Shown here one piece after another: positions 26,307 through 35,756 of a DNA stretch of 64,000 nt (its first letter is position 1; each line of letters begins with the position of its first letter). A model generated the notes under the pieces. It saw nothing but the letters and a program-made list of their open reading frames with translations. It made no database searches and was not told the origin of the DNA. The DNA is from Nocardiopsis algeriensis (GTDB lineage Bacteria; Actinomycetota; Actinomycetes; Streptosporangiales; Streptosporangiaceae). Position numbers and translations under genes: made by a program. Where the stretch lies: NCBI RefSeq assembly GCF_014203695.1, contig NZ_JACHJO010000005.1:186001-250000 (forward strand), in the 5' to 3' direction.

Positions 26307-27554
26307 ATGAACACCACCGCAACCGCAATCGCACCCCATCCCGCGCAACGGCGCATCCTGACCGTGCTGGTCACCGCCCAGATCCTCAGCGGCGCCGGAC
26401 TGGCCGCCGGGATCACCGTGGGCGCCCTGCTGGCCCAGGACATGCTCGGCGGCGCCGGGTGGGCCGGCCTGCCCAGCGCCTTGTTCACCATCGGTTCGGC
26501 CGCAGCCGCGGCCCTGATCGGACGCACCTCCCAACGCCTGGGGCGGCGCACCGGGCTGACCGCCGGATACACCGCCGGGGCCTTGGGGGCCGTGGGCGTC
26601 GTCGCTGCAGCCGCAGCCGACAACGTCGTGCTGCTGTTCGCGTCCCTCTTCGTCTACGGGGCGGGCACCGCCACCAACCTTCAGGCCCGCTACGCCGGAG
26701 CCGACCTGGCCGTTCCCCGGCACCGGGGCCGGGCCCTGAGCACCGTCATGGTCGCCACCACCCTGGGCGCGGTCGCGGGACCCAACCTGGTCACTCCGCT
26801 GGGGAACCTGGCCCGCGCGGTGGGGGTACCCGAGCTGGCCGGTCCCTTCCTGCTGGCAGCCGCCGCCTACGCCTCGGCCGCCCTGGTACTGGGACTCGCG
26901 TTGCGTCCGGACCCGCTCACCACCGCCCGCGCCCGCGCCGCCGCAGATACCCCCGCGAGTGCAGTGAGCGCTGACGGCGGGGCCGCGGACACGCGGATGC
27001 TGTTCCTGGGCACTGTGGTGATGGTCCTGGCTCAGCTCGTCATGGTCGCCATCATGACCATGACCCCTGTCCACATGACCGGCCACGGCCACTCCGTGGG
27101 CGCCGCCGGACTGGTGATCGCCGTGCACGTGGGCGCGATGTATCTGCCCTCTCCGCTCAGCGGCCTGCTCGTCGACCGTTGGGGCCGCCTGCCGGTGGCC
27201 GCCGCCTCCGGGATCACTCTGCTGGCTTCCGGGCTGCTGGCCGCCCTGGCCCCACCCCATTCGGTGGGACTGCTGGCCCTGGCACTCGCTCTGCTGGGCC
27301 TGGGCTGGAGTTTCGGCATCGTGTCGGGGACCGCGATCATCACCGATGCCGCACCGCCGGCCACCCGTGCACGTACCCAGGGGCTGGTGGATGTGGCCAT
27401 TGCGGTGGCCGGAGCCGGTGGAGGTCTGGCCTCGGGGATGGTCGTGGCCGCCGGGAGCTATGCCCTGCTGTCCCTGCTCGGCGGGCTGCTCGCTCTGGCG
27501 GTCCTGCCCGCCATCGCCTGGTCCGCCCGTCCGCTGCCTGTCACCGGGAGTTGA
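26307..27554 (+). CDS. MFS transporter
   Basis: A 415-residue protein with twelve predicted spans in two halves and a short polar loop in the middle (about 205-230). Major-facilitator traits include GRTSQRLGRRTGL after span 2 (motif A-like), and the matching VDRWGRLP after span 8. Drug or metabolite efflux is the common role for this type. The chosen ATG (MNTTATAIAPH) starts the polar N-terminus; the ribosome site is weak. No neighbour suggests the substrate. Confidence 0.85.
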   Translation: MNTTATAIAPHPAQRRILTVLVTAQILSGAGLAAGITVGALLAQDMLGGAGWAGLPSALFTIGSAAAAALIGRTSQRLGRRTGLTAGYTAGALGAVGVVAAAAADNVVLLFASLFVYGAGTATNLQARYAGADLAVPRHRGRALSTVMVATTLGAVAGPNLVTPLGNLARAVGVPELAGPFLLAAAAYASAALVLGLALRPDPLTTARARAAADTPASAVSADGGAADTRMLFLGTVVMVLAQLVMVAIMTMTPVHMTGHGHSVGAAGLVIAVHVGAMYLPSPLSGLLVDRWGRLPVAAASGITLLASGLLAALAPPHSVGLLALALALLGLGWSFGIVSGTAIITDAAPPATRARTQGLVDVAIAVAGAGGGLASGMVVAAGSYALLSLLGGLLALAVLPAIAWSARPLPVTGS

Positions 27555-27739
27555 CCGACCCGCAGGTAGGAACGGCCCTCGCCTCTCCCTGTCGGTTTTT
27601 GCGCGGGGTTCGGGAAGACCGTTGCGCGGTCCGGTGCGGAGGCCTCCCGGTCCTCGGCAGGCGCGAAAACCGCCGGCCGATCGCTGCGGCCCTTGCCAGC
27701 CTTCTCGTGACCGTGGAAGAGACCGAGGAGGTGGTACCC

Positions 27740-27793
27740 GTGAACGCAGTATCGACATGGGTGCTCCCCTGCGGGGTCACGGTCGGGCGATAG
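27740..27793 (+). CDS. Possible 17-residue leader peptide
   Basis: A GTG with a strong AGGAGG 8 nt upstream opens a 17-codon frame (NAVSTWVLPCGVTVGR after the start) that ends 45 nt before the hydrolase gene. A ribosome site this good in front of so short a frame is unusual here. It could be a regulatory upstream frame; no attenuator hairpin is evident. The rest of the roughly 280-bp gap shows nothing. Confidence 0.25.
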   Translation: MNAVSTWVLPCGVTVGR

Positions 27794-27838
27794 GTCGTCC
27801 GGGAGCGCCGTTCACACGCACTCCCGAAGGACACGACC

Positions 27839-28612
27839 ATGCACTTCACCTTTGAACAGCAGCTCGATGGCGGCGTCCTCGAGCGCACCTTCATTCTCGG
27901 CGATGTCCCCGGCATCCTGTGGGCACCCGCTCCGGGGTCGGCACCGGCACCACTGGTCCTGCTCGGCCACCCCGGCGGCTTGCGCGGAATGTACCCCCGC
28001 CTTGTGGACTGGGCCCGGCGGTGCGCGGCGGACGGCTTTGCCGCGGCCGCCGTCGAGCTCCCCTGGAGCGGTGGCAGGCCCCGGTCGGGCGAGGCCGAAC
28101 AGGCCCGCGCCGACCTGCGCCGGGTGCTGGCGGCAGGCGGGCGTCCAAGTGACGACATCATCGACCGGCTGGTTCTCCCCGTGGTGGAGGAGGCGGTCCC
28201 GGAGGGGCAGGCTGCTCTGGACGCCCTCCTTGCGCTGCCCGGGATCGGCGGCCCCGTCGGCTACTCGGGTGGGATCGTCGCCGTCGGTGTCCGGCTCGCG
28301 GTGGTCGAACCGCGCATCGCCGCCGCTGTCCTCTTCGCCGGCAGCTTCGTACCCCGCTTCGTGTTCGACGAGGCCCGCCGGGTCACCATCCCGCTGCACA
28401 TGCTGTTGCAGTGGGACGACGAGGGCAACGACAGGCAGTCGGCCCTGGAACTGTTCGACGCCTTCGGGTCCCGGGAAAAGGCACTCAACGCCAACATGGG
28501 CGGGCACACCGGCGTCCCGGTTCCTCGCCCGGCACCTGAGGTGAATCCGGGCCGCCGGGGCGGTGTCCGCTCCGGGGTGGACGGCACCGAGACGACCGCG
28601 CACAGTACATGA
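27839..28612 (+). CDS. Dienelactone-hydrolase-like enzyme with an aberrant C-terminus
   Basis: An alpha/beta hydrolase with LVLLGHPGG (oxyanion), GPVGYSGGIVAV (nucleophile elbow), LLQWDDEGN (acid) and the catalytic His in NMGGHTGVP. Streptomycete relatives continue after this His to a conserved end like (S/A)xRFxARHL. Here that ending (SRFLARHLR-stop) is present but in the next frame at about 28519-28544, so the annotated frame runs on into about 35 foreign residues. A small deletion plus frameshift just after the active-site His is the simplest reading. The core triad is present. Confidence 0.75.
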   Translation: MHFTFEQQLDGGVLERTFILGDVPGILWAPAPGSAPAPLVLLGHPGGLRGMYPRLVDWARRCAADGFAAAAVELPWSGGRPRSGEAEQARADLRRVLAAGGRPSDDIIDRLVLPVVEEAVPEGQAALDALLALPGIGGPVGYSGGIVAVGVRLAVVEPRIAAAVLFAGSFVPRFVFDEARRVTIPLHMLLQWDDEGNDRQSALELFDAFGSREKALNANMGGHTGVPVPRPAPEVNPGRRGGVRSGVDGTETTAHST

Positions 28613-28844
28613 CCCCAGGTCCCGGCTCGGACTTGAGGTGCAACAGCCGGTCGAGATTCCGGCGACCGTACCGGGGGAGCCGTCCTCCGGTACGGCCCCG
28701 GCCTGCCTCGGCAGGCACGGGCCGCTCCCCCGGAAGTTTCCCGCCGTCGCACGGATCCGCCCACCGGTCGACGTATGCGAGGCCATCGTCCGGGGGTGGC
28801 ATCTCGGCCTCGGCCGACGCCCCCGGGAGCGGTAGGCTCCCGGA

Positions 28845-29027
28845 ATGAACGACGACGAGTGGAATGACATCATCCTTTCGGTGAAGCAGGGCGATTCCGG
28901 TCCCTGGATGTGTCCTGAGTGCGACGAGTACACCGTCGAGCTGGGGCAGCGGTTCGAGCAGGGCGAGGTGGTGGAGCACGCACTGCTCTGCCTCGCCTGC
29001 GAGGCAGAGGTCGTTGCGCCCGCCTGA
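28845..29027 (+). CDS. Small zinc-ribbon protein
   Basis: A 60-residue protein with two CxxC knuckles, WMCPECDEYTVELG and LLCLACEAEVV, separated by an acidic helix. This spacing makes a single rubredoxin-like zinc ribbon. The ATG is preceded by GGTAGGCTCCCGGA. No function can be assigned. It sits immediately before the Tn3-family remnant, so it may belong to the accessory region. Confidence 0.6.
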   Translation: MNDDEWNDIILSVKQGDSGPWMCPECDEYTVELGQRFEQGEVVEHALLCLACEAEVVAPA

Positions 29028-29085
29028 ACTCGCCCGTCCGAGGACGCGGCGCCTCTACCGGGCATCACCTGGTGGTCGCTCGCCG

Positions 29086-31581
29086 GTGACCTCCATCGAG
29101 CGCACTGCCTACCAGTTCAAGAAGCTGACCTCCGCGCGGATGCTGCACGTGTCCTTCACCCCTAACGCCGACGAGATCGGATGGGCGAGGAGGGCCAAGC
29201 CCGCCTTCACGCCCTGGTGGCGATGGCCGAGGACGGGTACTCGATGTTCAACCGGCTCAAGAAACCCGCCAAGCGCGCCACCTGGTCGCGGTTCAAGGCC
29301 CAGGCCGCCTACATGGCCGAGGTGGACGCGATCGGTGACACCCACGCCTGGCTGGAGGGGGTGGCACCGACCAAGGTCACCGATTTCGCCGGGGAGGCCG
29401 CTGCTCAGGACGCCGACACGCTCTCGCGCTACGACCCCGTCAAGCGCTTGGCGTTGGTGGTGTGCCTGGTGCACACCGCCCGAATGCGCACACGCGATGA
29501 CCTGACGCAGATGCTGTGCAAGCGGGTGGCGGCCAACACCAAGAAGGCCAAGGACGAACTGGAGGAGATCCGCCACCGCCAGCGCGCGGTGAACGAGCAC
29601 CTGATCGGCACCTACCGCGGAGTGCTGGAACGTTTGGACCCCAACGCCCCGGAGGCCGTGGAACAGGCGGGCGAGTTCGCCGCCCAGTTCGCCGACATCG
29701 AGGAGGTGTCTGCCTTCCACGGCGACAACTACGAGGTGCTGGTGCACCGCTTCTTCAAAAAGGACCGGGCGGTGATGTTCGACCTGGTGGGCCACCTGGA
29801 ATTGAAGGCGACCTCCTCAGATGGCTCGGTGCTGGTGGCGTTGGAGCACGCCCGCGAGTACGCGGCCAAGCGGCGCGACTTCATCCCCCTACCGCCGCCG
29901 ACCGAGGAGGATGATCCGGGGTCGGGCATCGGCTTCGCCTCGGGCAACTGGCGGCGCGTGGTGTGCGATCGCAGGTACCCGGGCATGGTGGAGCGGCGCA
30001 CCGGAGACATCGCCGTCGTCGGATCCGGCGAGTATGCCGACTGGTCGGAGCACCTGCTGTCGTGCTCCGAGTGCGAGCAGCGGTTGGCGGCGTTCTGCGC
30101 GAAAGTCGGCCTGCCGAAGACCGCTGAAGGGTTCGTCGACCACCTCAAGCACCAGCACCTGGACGCCTCCATGGAGCTGGAGTCGGGCTATGCCGACAAC
30201 ACCGACCTGTTCATCGATGACGGGGTACCCCGGCTGCGCAGGCGCCGTGTGCCCGGTGCTCCGCAGGCGGCGGAGAAGCTGTTCGAGGCGATCGAGGCGC
30301 GCATGCCTGAGCGGTCGCTGCTGGGAATCGCAGCGCGTACCGCCTACTGGCTGGGCTGGCACCACTGCTTCGGCCCTGCCTCTGGGGCGGACCTCAAGAT
30401 TCGGGACGTGTTGGGCCGCTATGCGTTGGCGGTGTTCACCGGCGGCATCAACCTCGGCCCTTACGAGGCGGCCAAGCACATCGCCGGGGTCTCGGCCCGG
30501 GAACTGTCGATGGTGCGTAACCGCCACATCGACCTGGCCAAGCTCAACGCGGCGATCGCGGCGGTGGTCAACGCCTTCAACGGCCTGGACGTGGTCAAGG
30601 CTTGGGGGGACGGCACCTCGGTGGCGGCGGACGGTACGTAGGTGGCTACCTACGTCGACAACCTGCTCGCCGAGACCTCGATCCGCTACGGCGGGGGGCG
30701 GGATCGCCTACCACTACGTCTCCGACACCTACGTCCCGCTGTTCCCCCGGTTCATCCCCTGCGGGGTGTGGGAGGCGATCCACCTGATCGAGGGGTTGCT
30801 GTCCAACGACTCCAAGGTGCAGCCCTCCACCGTGCACGCCGATACCCAGGGCCAGTCGGCGCCGGTGTTCACCCTGGCCACGCTGTTCGGGTTCGACCTG
30901 ATGCCCCAGATCCGCAACTTCAAGGACCTGACCTTCTTCCGTGCCTCGGATCAGGTGCTCTACCCCAGCACCGATGAGCTGTACGGGGAACGGGGCCGAG
31001 GCGTCATCGACTGGAAACTGATCGAGCGGCACTGGCGCGACCTGATGCAGGTCGCCATCTCCATCAGCCAGGGACGACTGTCCTCAGCGACGCTGATGCG
31101 CCGGCTGCGCTCCAACTCGCGCAAGAACCGCATCTACAAGGTGTTCCGCGAGGTCGGCCGGTCGGTGCGCACCGTGGCTCTGCTGCGCTTTCTGGCCGAC
31201 CCCCAGTTACGGGCGCGCATCATGGCGGCCACCAACAAGGTCGAGTCCTACAACGCCTTCTCGGCGTGGCTGCGGTTCGGCAACAACGGGATCCTGGCCG
31301 ACAACGACCCCGACGAGCAGAAAAAGCTCATCAAGCTCAACACGTTGCTGGCCAACCTGGTCATCTTCCACAACGCCCTGGACATCGCCGAGGTGGTGCG
31401 CGGCCTGATCGCCGAGGGATGGACCATCACCGTCGAGGAGATCGCCGCACTGTCCCCCTACATCCGCGCCCACATCACCCGGTTCGGCGCCTACGCCACC
31501 GACGTCCTCGGAATCGAACCGGAGGCGTTCAACCCCGCCTTGGACGAGATCGACTTCACCGTCCTGGATCTGGCTGCCTAA
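29086..31581 (+). pseudogene. Tn3-family transposase, inactivated by three lesions
   Basis: The reading begins with the Tn3 TnpA N-terminus (TSIERTAYQFKKLTSARMLH). At about 29178 it jumps frame and skips roughly 150 residues relative to full-length TnpA, resuming at GEEGQARLHALVAMAEDG. A TAG at 30639 replaces what should be Gln (GT-stop-VATYVDN), and a 2-nt loss in a run of G near 30695 shifts frame again before the C-terminal third. The DDE regions are still readable: HADTQGQSAP, DWKLIERHWRDL and NKVESYNAFS. No resolvase or terminal repeats are recognisable nearby. It is a dead copy marking an insertion-prone site. Confidence 0.85.
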
Positions 31582-31673
31582 GCGGCAACCGCTTTGCCGA
31601 GGAGGAGTTCGCAGATGGTGCAGCGCTTCGCTGGTCCTGCGGGGCACGCCTGTTCTTGTCGGCTATAACGATG

Positions 31674-32300
31674 TCACGGAGCCAGGACCCGCCAAGCCAG
31701 GACGGCGGCGAACAGCAAAAGCCCGATCGCCGCTGCCATGTCCACCCCACGATGAAAGCGAGGGTCGGTGAAGCGCCCCAACACGGACGCGGCCAGGGAC
31801 AGCAGCGCGAACCAGGTGAAGGTCCCCGCGCCCACACCGGCCAGCATGGTCCACGGGGTGAGGGAACCCATGTCGGGTGTGGCCGAGGAGACGGCGGCGA
31901 AGACCGCCGCCCAGGCCAGGATCGTCAGTGGATTGCTCGCTGTCGCGGCCAGCCCTACCACAAACGCCGCCCGGGGCGAGGTGAGTTCTCGGTTGGTCTG
32001 CTGCTCCGTCGGTCGGGACAGGGCGCTGCGCAGGGCGCGCAACGCCAGCAGCACCAGGACCAGCACGCCGAGTATCCCGACCACTGTCCCTAGGGCTTCC
32101 CAGGTGGTCAGTAGGGCGGCCACTCCTGCGATGCCCAGGAGGGCGTATCCAGCATCGACCAGGGCCGCCCCCGCACCGATGGCCAACCCCAACGCGATGC
32201 CGCCACGCAGAACACTGCGCAGGCACAGCAGCCAGATCGGGCCGACTTGGGCGGCGACCATAAATCCGAAGCCGAAGCCAGTGACCAAAGCGGTCGTCAC
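31674..32300 (-). CDS. LysE/RhtB-family exporter
   Basis: A 208-residue inner-membrane protein with six hydrophobic spans and the LysE opening block FGFMVAAQVGPIWLLCLRSVLRGG (split over two spans), typical of amino-acid exporters. The mid-protein SNPLTILAW matches the family's NPxxxxW motif. GTG start with GAAAGGGAT upstream. It is the last gene of the operon beginning with the truncated radical SAM gene, 46 nt behind the dehydrogenase, and may export its amino-acid-like product. Confidence 0.85.
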   Translation of the reverse strand: MTTALVTGFGFGFMVAAQVGPIWLLCLRSVLRGGIALGLAIGAGAALVDAGYALLGIAGVAALLTTWEALGTVVGILGVLVLVLLALRALRSALSRPTEQQTNRELTSPRAAFVVGLAATASNPLTILAWAAVFAAVSSATPDMGSLTPWTMLAGVGAGTFTWFALLSLAASVLGRFTDPRFHRGVDMAAAIGLLLFAAVLAWRVLAP

Positions 32301-32346
32301 GATTCCGATCCCTTTCTAAGGGAGGAGAACGAGTGAACGTCGATGC

Positions 32347-33300
32347 TCAGTCGAGGCCCACATCGACGATGGTCTTTCCGATGGCATCCCGTCGGCGTTC
32401 GGGTTTCAGCACTGCGGGAAGTGCGCTCAGGGATACCCGGTCACTCACGGGGATTCGCATGTTCCCATCCGCTAGTGCGCGCAAGGCGTCACTGATACCG
32501 GAGCGGACCTCGTCATGTCCTTCCATGACGCCTCCGTAACCCAGCGCCCGGATGTTCCTGCGGTAGAAGGATCGCACATCGAGCTCGGTCTGCGCTGCGG
32601 ATGAGGCCCCGTAGATGACGAGGGTGCCGTATGGGGCCAAGAGTTGGGTGGCGGCCGTGGTGTAGTTTCCGCCGAGCGGGTCGAGCACCACGTTCACTCC
32701 CAAGTCCTTCGTGGCCATGATCAGCTCTTCCGGTGAGCGGGCGATCACGGTCTTGGCACCCATCTCGGCCACTGCTTCGGCCTTGTTCGGGTCACCGGTC
32801 TGACCCCAAACCGTCGCTCCTGCGCTCAGGGCGAGCGACGTCGCGGCCGTGCCCACGCCCCCCGTCGCACCCAGGACCAGGACGCGGTCTTCGGCCGTGA
32901 CTTCGGCGAGCTCGTACACCACGCGGATCGCGGTCCGGCCGCATACGGCCGCGCAGGCCGCCTGGACCGGATCGACGCCTTCGGGTACCCGGATAAGCGA
33001 ACCACTCGGAACGACGGCTCGCTGGCTCCAGATACCGTCACGGGACAGACCAACGCCGTGGCCGTGAACCACGAACAGATCGTCACCCCAGCGTCCAACC
33101 CCTTCCACACCCAGTGTGCGAGGCACAGGGGCCTCACCGGCCACCTGCCCGGCGAGCACATAGGTGTCCAAAGGGTTGATCGATGCATACATCATGTCGA
33201 TCACGACTTCATCGGCCGCCGGGGGTCCCTGCTTGGTTTCCTCGACACGAAGGACACGGTCGGGGCCGGTCAGGCGTGCGGCTCGGACGGTCTCTGCCAT
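32347..33300 (-). CDS. Zinc-independent quinone-oxidoreductase-like alcohol dehydrogenase
   Basis: A 317-residue medium-chain reductase. The GroES-like N-domain (about 1-120) contains ASINPLDTYVLAGQV and lacks the Cys/His set of zinc enzymes. The Rossmann domain has VLVLGATGGVGTAATSLA for NADP binding, and QTGDPNKAEAVAEMGA follows. The family reduces quinones or enones with NADPH. The ATG has GAGGAAG upstream and lies 8 nt after the aminotransferase stop, so the two are co-transcribed. The GC content looks lower than in flanking genes. Confidence 0.85.
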   Translation of the reverse strand: MAETVRAARLTGPDRVLRVEETKQGPPAADEVVIDMMYASINPLDTYVLAGQVAGEAPVPRTLGVEGVGRWGDDLFVVHGHGVGLSRDGIWSQRAVVPSGSLIRVPEGVDPVQAACAAVCGRTAIRVVYELAEVTAEDRVLVLGATGGVGTAATSLALSAGATVWGQTGDPNKAEAVAEMGAKTVIARSPEELIMATKDLGVNVVLDPLGGNYTTAATQLLAPYGTLVIYGASSAAQTELDVRSFYRRNIRALGYGGVMEGHDEVRSGISDALRALADGNMRIPVSDRVSLSALPAVLKPERRRDAIGKTIVDVGLD

Positions 33301-33308
33301 GGTCTTCC

Positions 33309-34472
33309 TCAGCGGTTCGGGGGAGAGAGCAGTCGGCGGAGCACGCCAACGGTCCTCTCGATGTCCTGTTCGTCGACGTTGCCAAGGTGACCGATGCGAA
33401 AGGTCTCCCCGGCCGCGCTCGGATGGGTGCCTGCTTGGAGGAGCACACCGAGCTCGGCGGCACCACGGAGCAGTTCTCCGGCGGTCAGGTGGGGCGGAGC
33501 GCGGTAGACACTCACCCCGTTGGCACGGTCGCCGTCTGCGGCGACGAAGTTGCGCAAACCTTCTGTTTCCAGGGCCGATCGCAGTCGCAGCGCCAGGCGT
33601 CTGTGTCTGTGCACGCGTTCGGTACCCTCCTGAACGACCAGTTCCAACCCCTGGGTCAGAGCGCCGATCAGGTTTCCGGGGAGCGTCTGGTGGTAGACGA
33701 AGCGTGCCTCCAAAGCGGCACGCATCACCGGGAGCCAATCACGAAGGTCCAGGCTGAAGTGTCGCGGTGTCCACACTCGTGATGCGAGCACGTCCACGGC
33801 CCGGGGTCCGAGTGAGGCGAGGTAGAGACCGGCGGGGACTCCCAATGCCTTGGGAGTGGAGGTGAGGTAGGCGTCTACCCCCCATGTTTCTTGGTGCACG
33901 GACTCCGCTCCGGCTGCGGACACCCCGTCCACCAGCACCAGCGCGCCGTGTTCCTTGGCGACCTGGGCCAAGTCATCGATTCTGGCTCGCACGCCACTGC
34001 TGGAATCGACATGGGTGATGAGCAGGGCCTGGTGCTGCTCTGCCCCCAAGAGCTGATCGATCTCTCCTGGATCAGGTGGGTATCCCGGCTCGGAGGTGTG
34101 CACATGCACCGGAAGGCCGAGTTTGACGCAGATATCGCGCCAGCGGTTGCCCCACATCCCCGTGGACACCACCAGCACGGGCGTTTGCGGTGCGAGGAGA
34201 CTAGCGGCCACGCTCTCCATTCCCGCCGTTCCCGTCCCGGGGAGTACAAAGGGGACGGCTGCGGGAGCATCGAGGAGCTGCCTGGTCAGCAGCAGTGCTC
34301 GTTGCAGGTCCTGCACGGACGCCGGCGCGTCGATGGGGCCCGCAACCTGCGCCAGACGGCGTAGGACCGAGGGGTGGGGCCGAGTGGGTCCTACCACCAT
34401 GGGCAAAGGATCAGGGTGAGGACTCGAACCGGAGTCATCAGAAGCGGTAACGGTACTCGAAACGTCCCTCAC
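33309..34472 (-). CDS. Class V PLP-dependent aminotransferase
   Basis: A 387-residue fold-type I enzyme of the alanine/serine-glyoxylate or 2-aminoethylphosphonate aminotransferase kind. It opens with MVVGPTRPHPSVL, has the PLP phosphate region PGTGTAGMESV, the ring-stacking/acid block VLVDGVSAAGAE and the Schiff-base Lys in LTSTPKALGVPAG. Donor and acceptor cannot be fixed. The GTG start overlaps the cupin stop (GTGA), showing tight coupling; an upstream in-frame start would overlap the cupin gene much further. Confidence 0.85.
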   Translation of the reverse strand: MRDVSSTVTASDDSGSSPHPDPLPMVVGPTRPHPSVLRRLAQVAGPIDAPASVQDLQRALLLTRQLLDAPAAVPFVLPGTGTAGMESVAASLLAPQTPVLVVSTGMWGNRWRDICVKLGLPVHVHTSEPGYPPDPGEIDQLLGAEQHQALLITHVDSSSGVRARIDDLAQVAKEHGALVLVDGVSAAGAESVHQETWGVDAYLTSTPKALGVPAGLYLASLGPRAVDVLASRVWTPRHFSLDLRDWLPVMRAALEARFVYHQTLPGNLIGALTQGLELVVQEGTERVHRHRRLALRLRSALETEGLRNFVAADGDRANGVSVYRAPPHLTAGELLRGAAELGVLLQAGTHPSAAGETFRIGHLGNVDEQDIERTVGVLRRLLSPPNR

Positions 34473-34843
34473 TCGTCGCTCGCCCACTCCACGTAGTCCT
34501 CCCGATAGGGGGTGAAGATGTCGAGTGCCACGGACTTCTCCAGCGCCCACACCTGGTGTTCCACGCCTCCCTTGACGACGAAGCTGTCTCCAGGACCGGC
34601 TTCGAAGGTCTGGTCTCCGGCAACAACACGGATGTGCCCTGAGACCAGATAGGCAAGCTGTTCGTGCGGGTGGCTGTGACGGGGAAAGACCGACCCCTTT
34701 TCCATCACGTGCTCGACGAGCATGAGCTTGTCGTTATGGGCGAGAACCCTGCGGGCCAGGTCCGGAAACGCGGTGCGCGGCTCGACATCGGCCGAAGCCA
34801 CGATGACCACGTCGTCGGTTCGGGGGGACGCGTGCTGGGACAT
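34469..34843 (-). CDS. Cupin-domain protein
   Basis: A 124-residue single cupin barrel. Motif 1 is PRHSHPHEQLAYLVSGHIRV (HxH plus Glu), and motif 2 is PGDSFVVKGGVEHQVW with its His; these four residues normally hold a metal. Such small cupins are isomerases, dioxygenases or ligand-binding accessory proteins. It lies 16 nt behind the radical SAM remnant and overlaps the aminotransferase start by 4 nt, so it acts in the same pathway. Its own ATG follows AAGGAGCACGTCT. Confidence 0.87.
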   Translation of the reverse strand: MSQHASPRTDDVVIVASADVEPRTAFPDLARRVLAHNDKLMLVEHVMEKGSVFPRHSHPHEQLAYLVSGHIRVVAGDQTFEAGPGDSFVVKGGVEHQVWALEKSVALDIFTPYREDYVEWASDE

Positions 34844-34859
34844 AGACGTGCTCCTTGGC

Positions 34860-35756
34860 CTATCGGGTGGGACGAACGTAGAGGGGAAGAGGGGTGATGT
34901 CGGCGTTCAAGGTTCCGGCCGCCGCCTCGGTGGTGGGGAAGTGGGCGCGATCGAAGACCTGGTGGAGACTGGAGGTGCATCCGCTGGGGACCGCGACCAC
35001 CACCCCGGTCTCGTCACTGAAGGACTCCGCGCTGATGAACCGGTAGCTCTCTCGCGGCGCCAGGGCGATCCTCGTCCACCCCGTGTCGGGGTTGTCCCTG
35101 CGGACACGGCGGTGGAACACTTCCTGCGGCCTGTCGCTGGTGTTCTCCACCTGGACGTGAACGGCGCGGATGTCCCCGTACCAGTCGAAGTGGGCCGAGT
35201 CATAGGTTTCGTGCGCGGGGAGTTCGTCCAACGGGGCCTGGGCCGCCACGGGATTCGGTACGCGCTTGATGTGCGCGTCGAGTCCACACCCCGAGCACCT
35301 GCCGTCCGGCGTGACCCCGACCAGTTGCGCGTTCAGGCCGTACCGGGTGATCTGGAGCAGCCCGCAACCGCGACACCAGGTGTTGGTGGATTCAGTGTCG
35401 TAGACGTTACCGAGGTAGACGTGCTCCAAGCCCATGTCCAGGGCCACACGACGTGCGTGCTCCAACCGTTCCACCGGCGTGCGGATGGTGTCCCTCATCT
35501 TGTAGTCGGGGTGGAACCTCACGAAGTGAGTGGGAACCTCCGGCCCGAGGCGTGCACCAACGAACCTGGCCATGTCCCTGGCGTTCTGCTCACTGTCGCT
35601 CAGATCCGTCACCATGAGCGTGGAGACCTCGACGTGACGCCCTGCGCGGTAGACCTGCTCCGTCGCTTCGAGCACCGGCTCGATCCACCCCTTGGTGATC
35701 TTCCGGTAGTACTTCGGATCCATCGATTTGATCGACACCGACCGGTACGCGTCAGC
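34860..35756 (-). pseudogene. AmrS-like radical SAM enzyme, 5' half missing
   Basis: About 297 residues match the C-terminal part of AmmeMemoRadiSam radical SAM enzymes: SVSIKSMDPKYYRKITKGWIEPVL (in part), EVSTLMVTDLSDSEQN, HFVRFHPDYKM, ARRVALDMGLEHVYLGNVYDTESTNTWC and a CRGCG…CSGCG zinc ribbon. The N-terminal half that should hold the CxxxCxxC cluster motif is absent: homology starts right where the stop codon of the MFS gene lies. An unusual extension of about 115 residues follows the ribbon (YGDIRAVHVQVENTSDRP…). Without the cluster it cannot do radical chemistry. It heads a five-gene operon. Confidence 0.75.

Noticed and set aside
31582-31673. Possible Tn3 terminal inverted repeat after the transposase pseudogene
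   Set aside because: A GGGG start occurs, but in the wrong orientation and without a partner on the left side.
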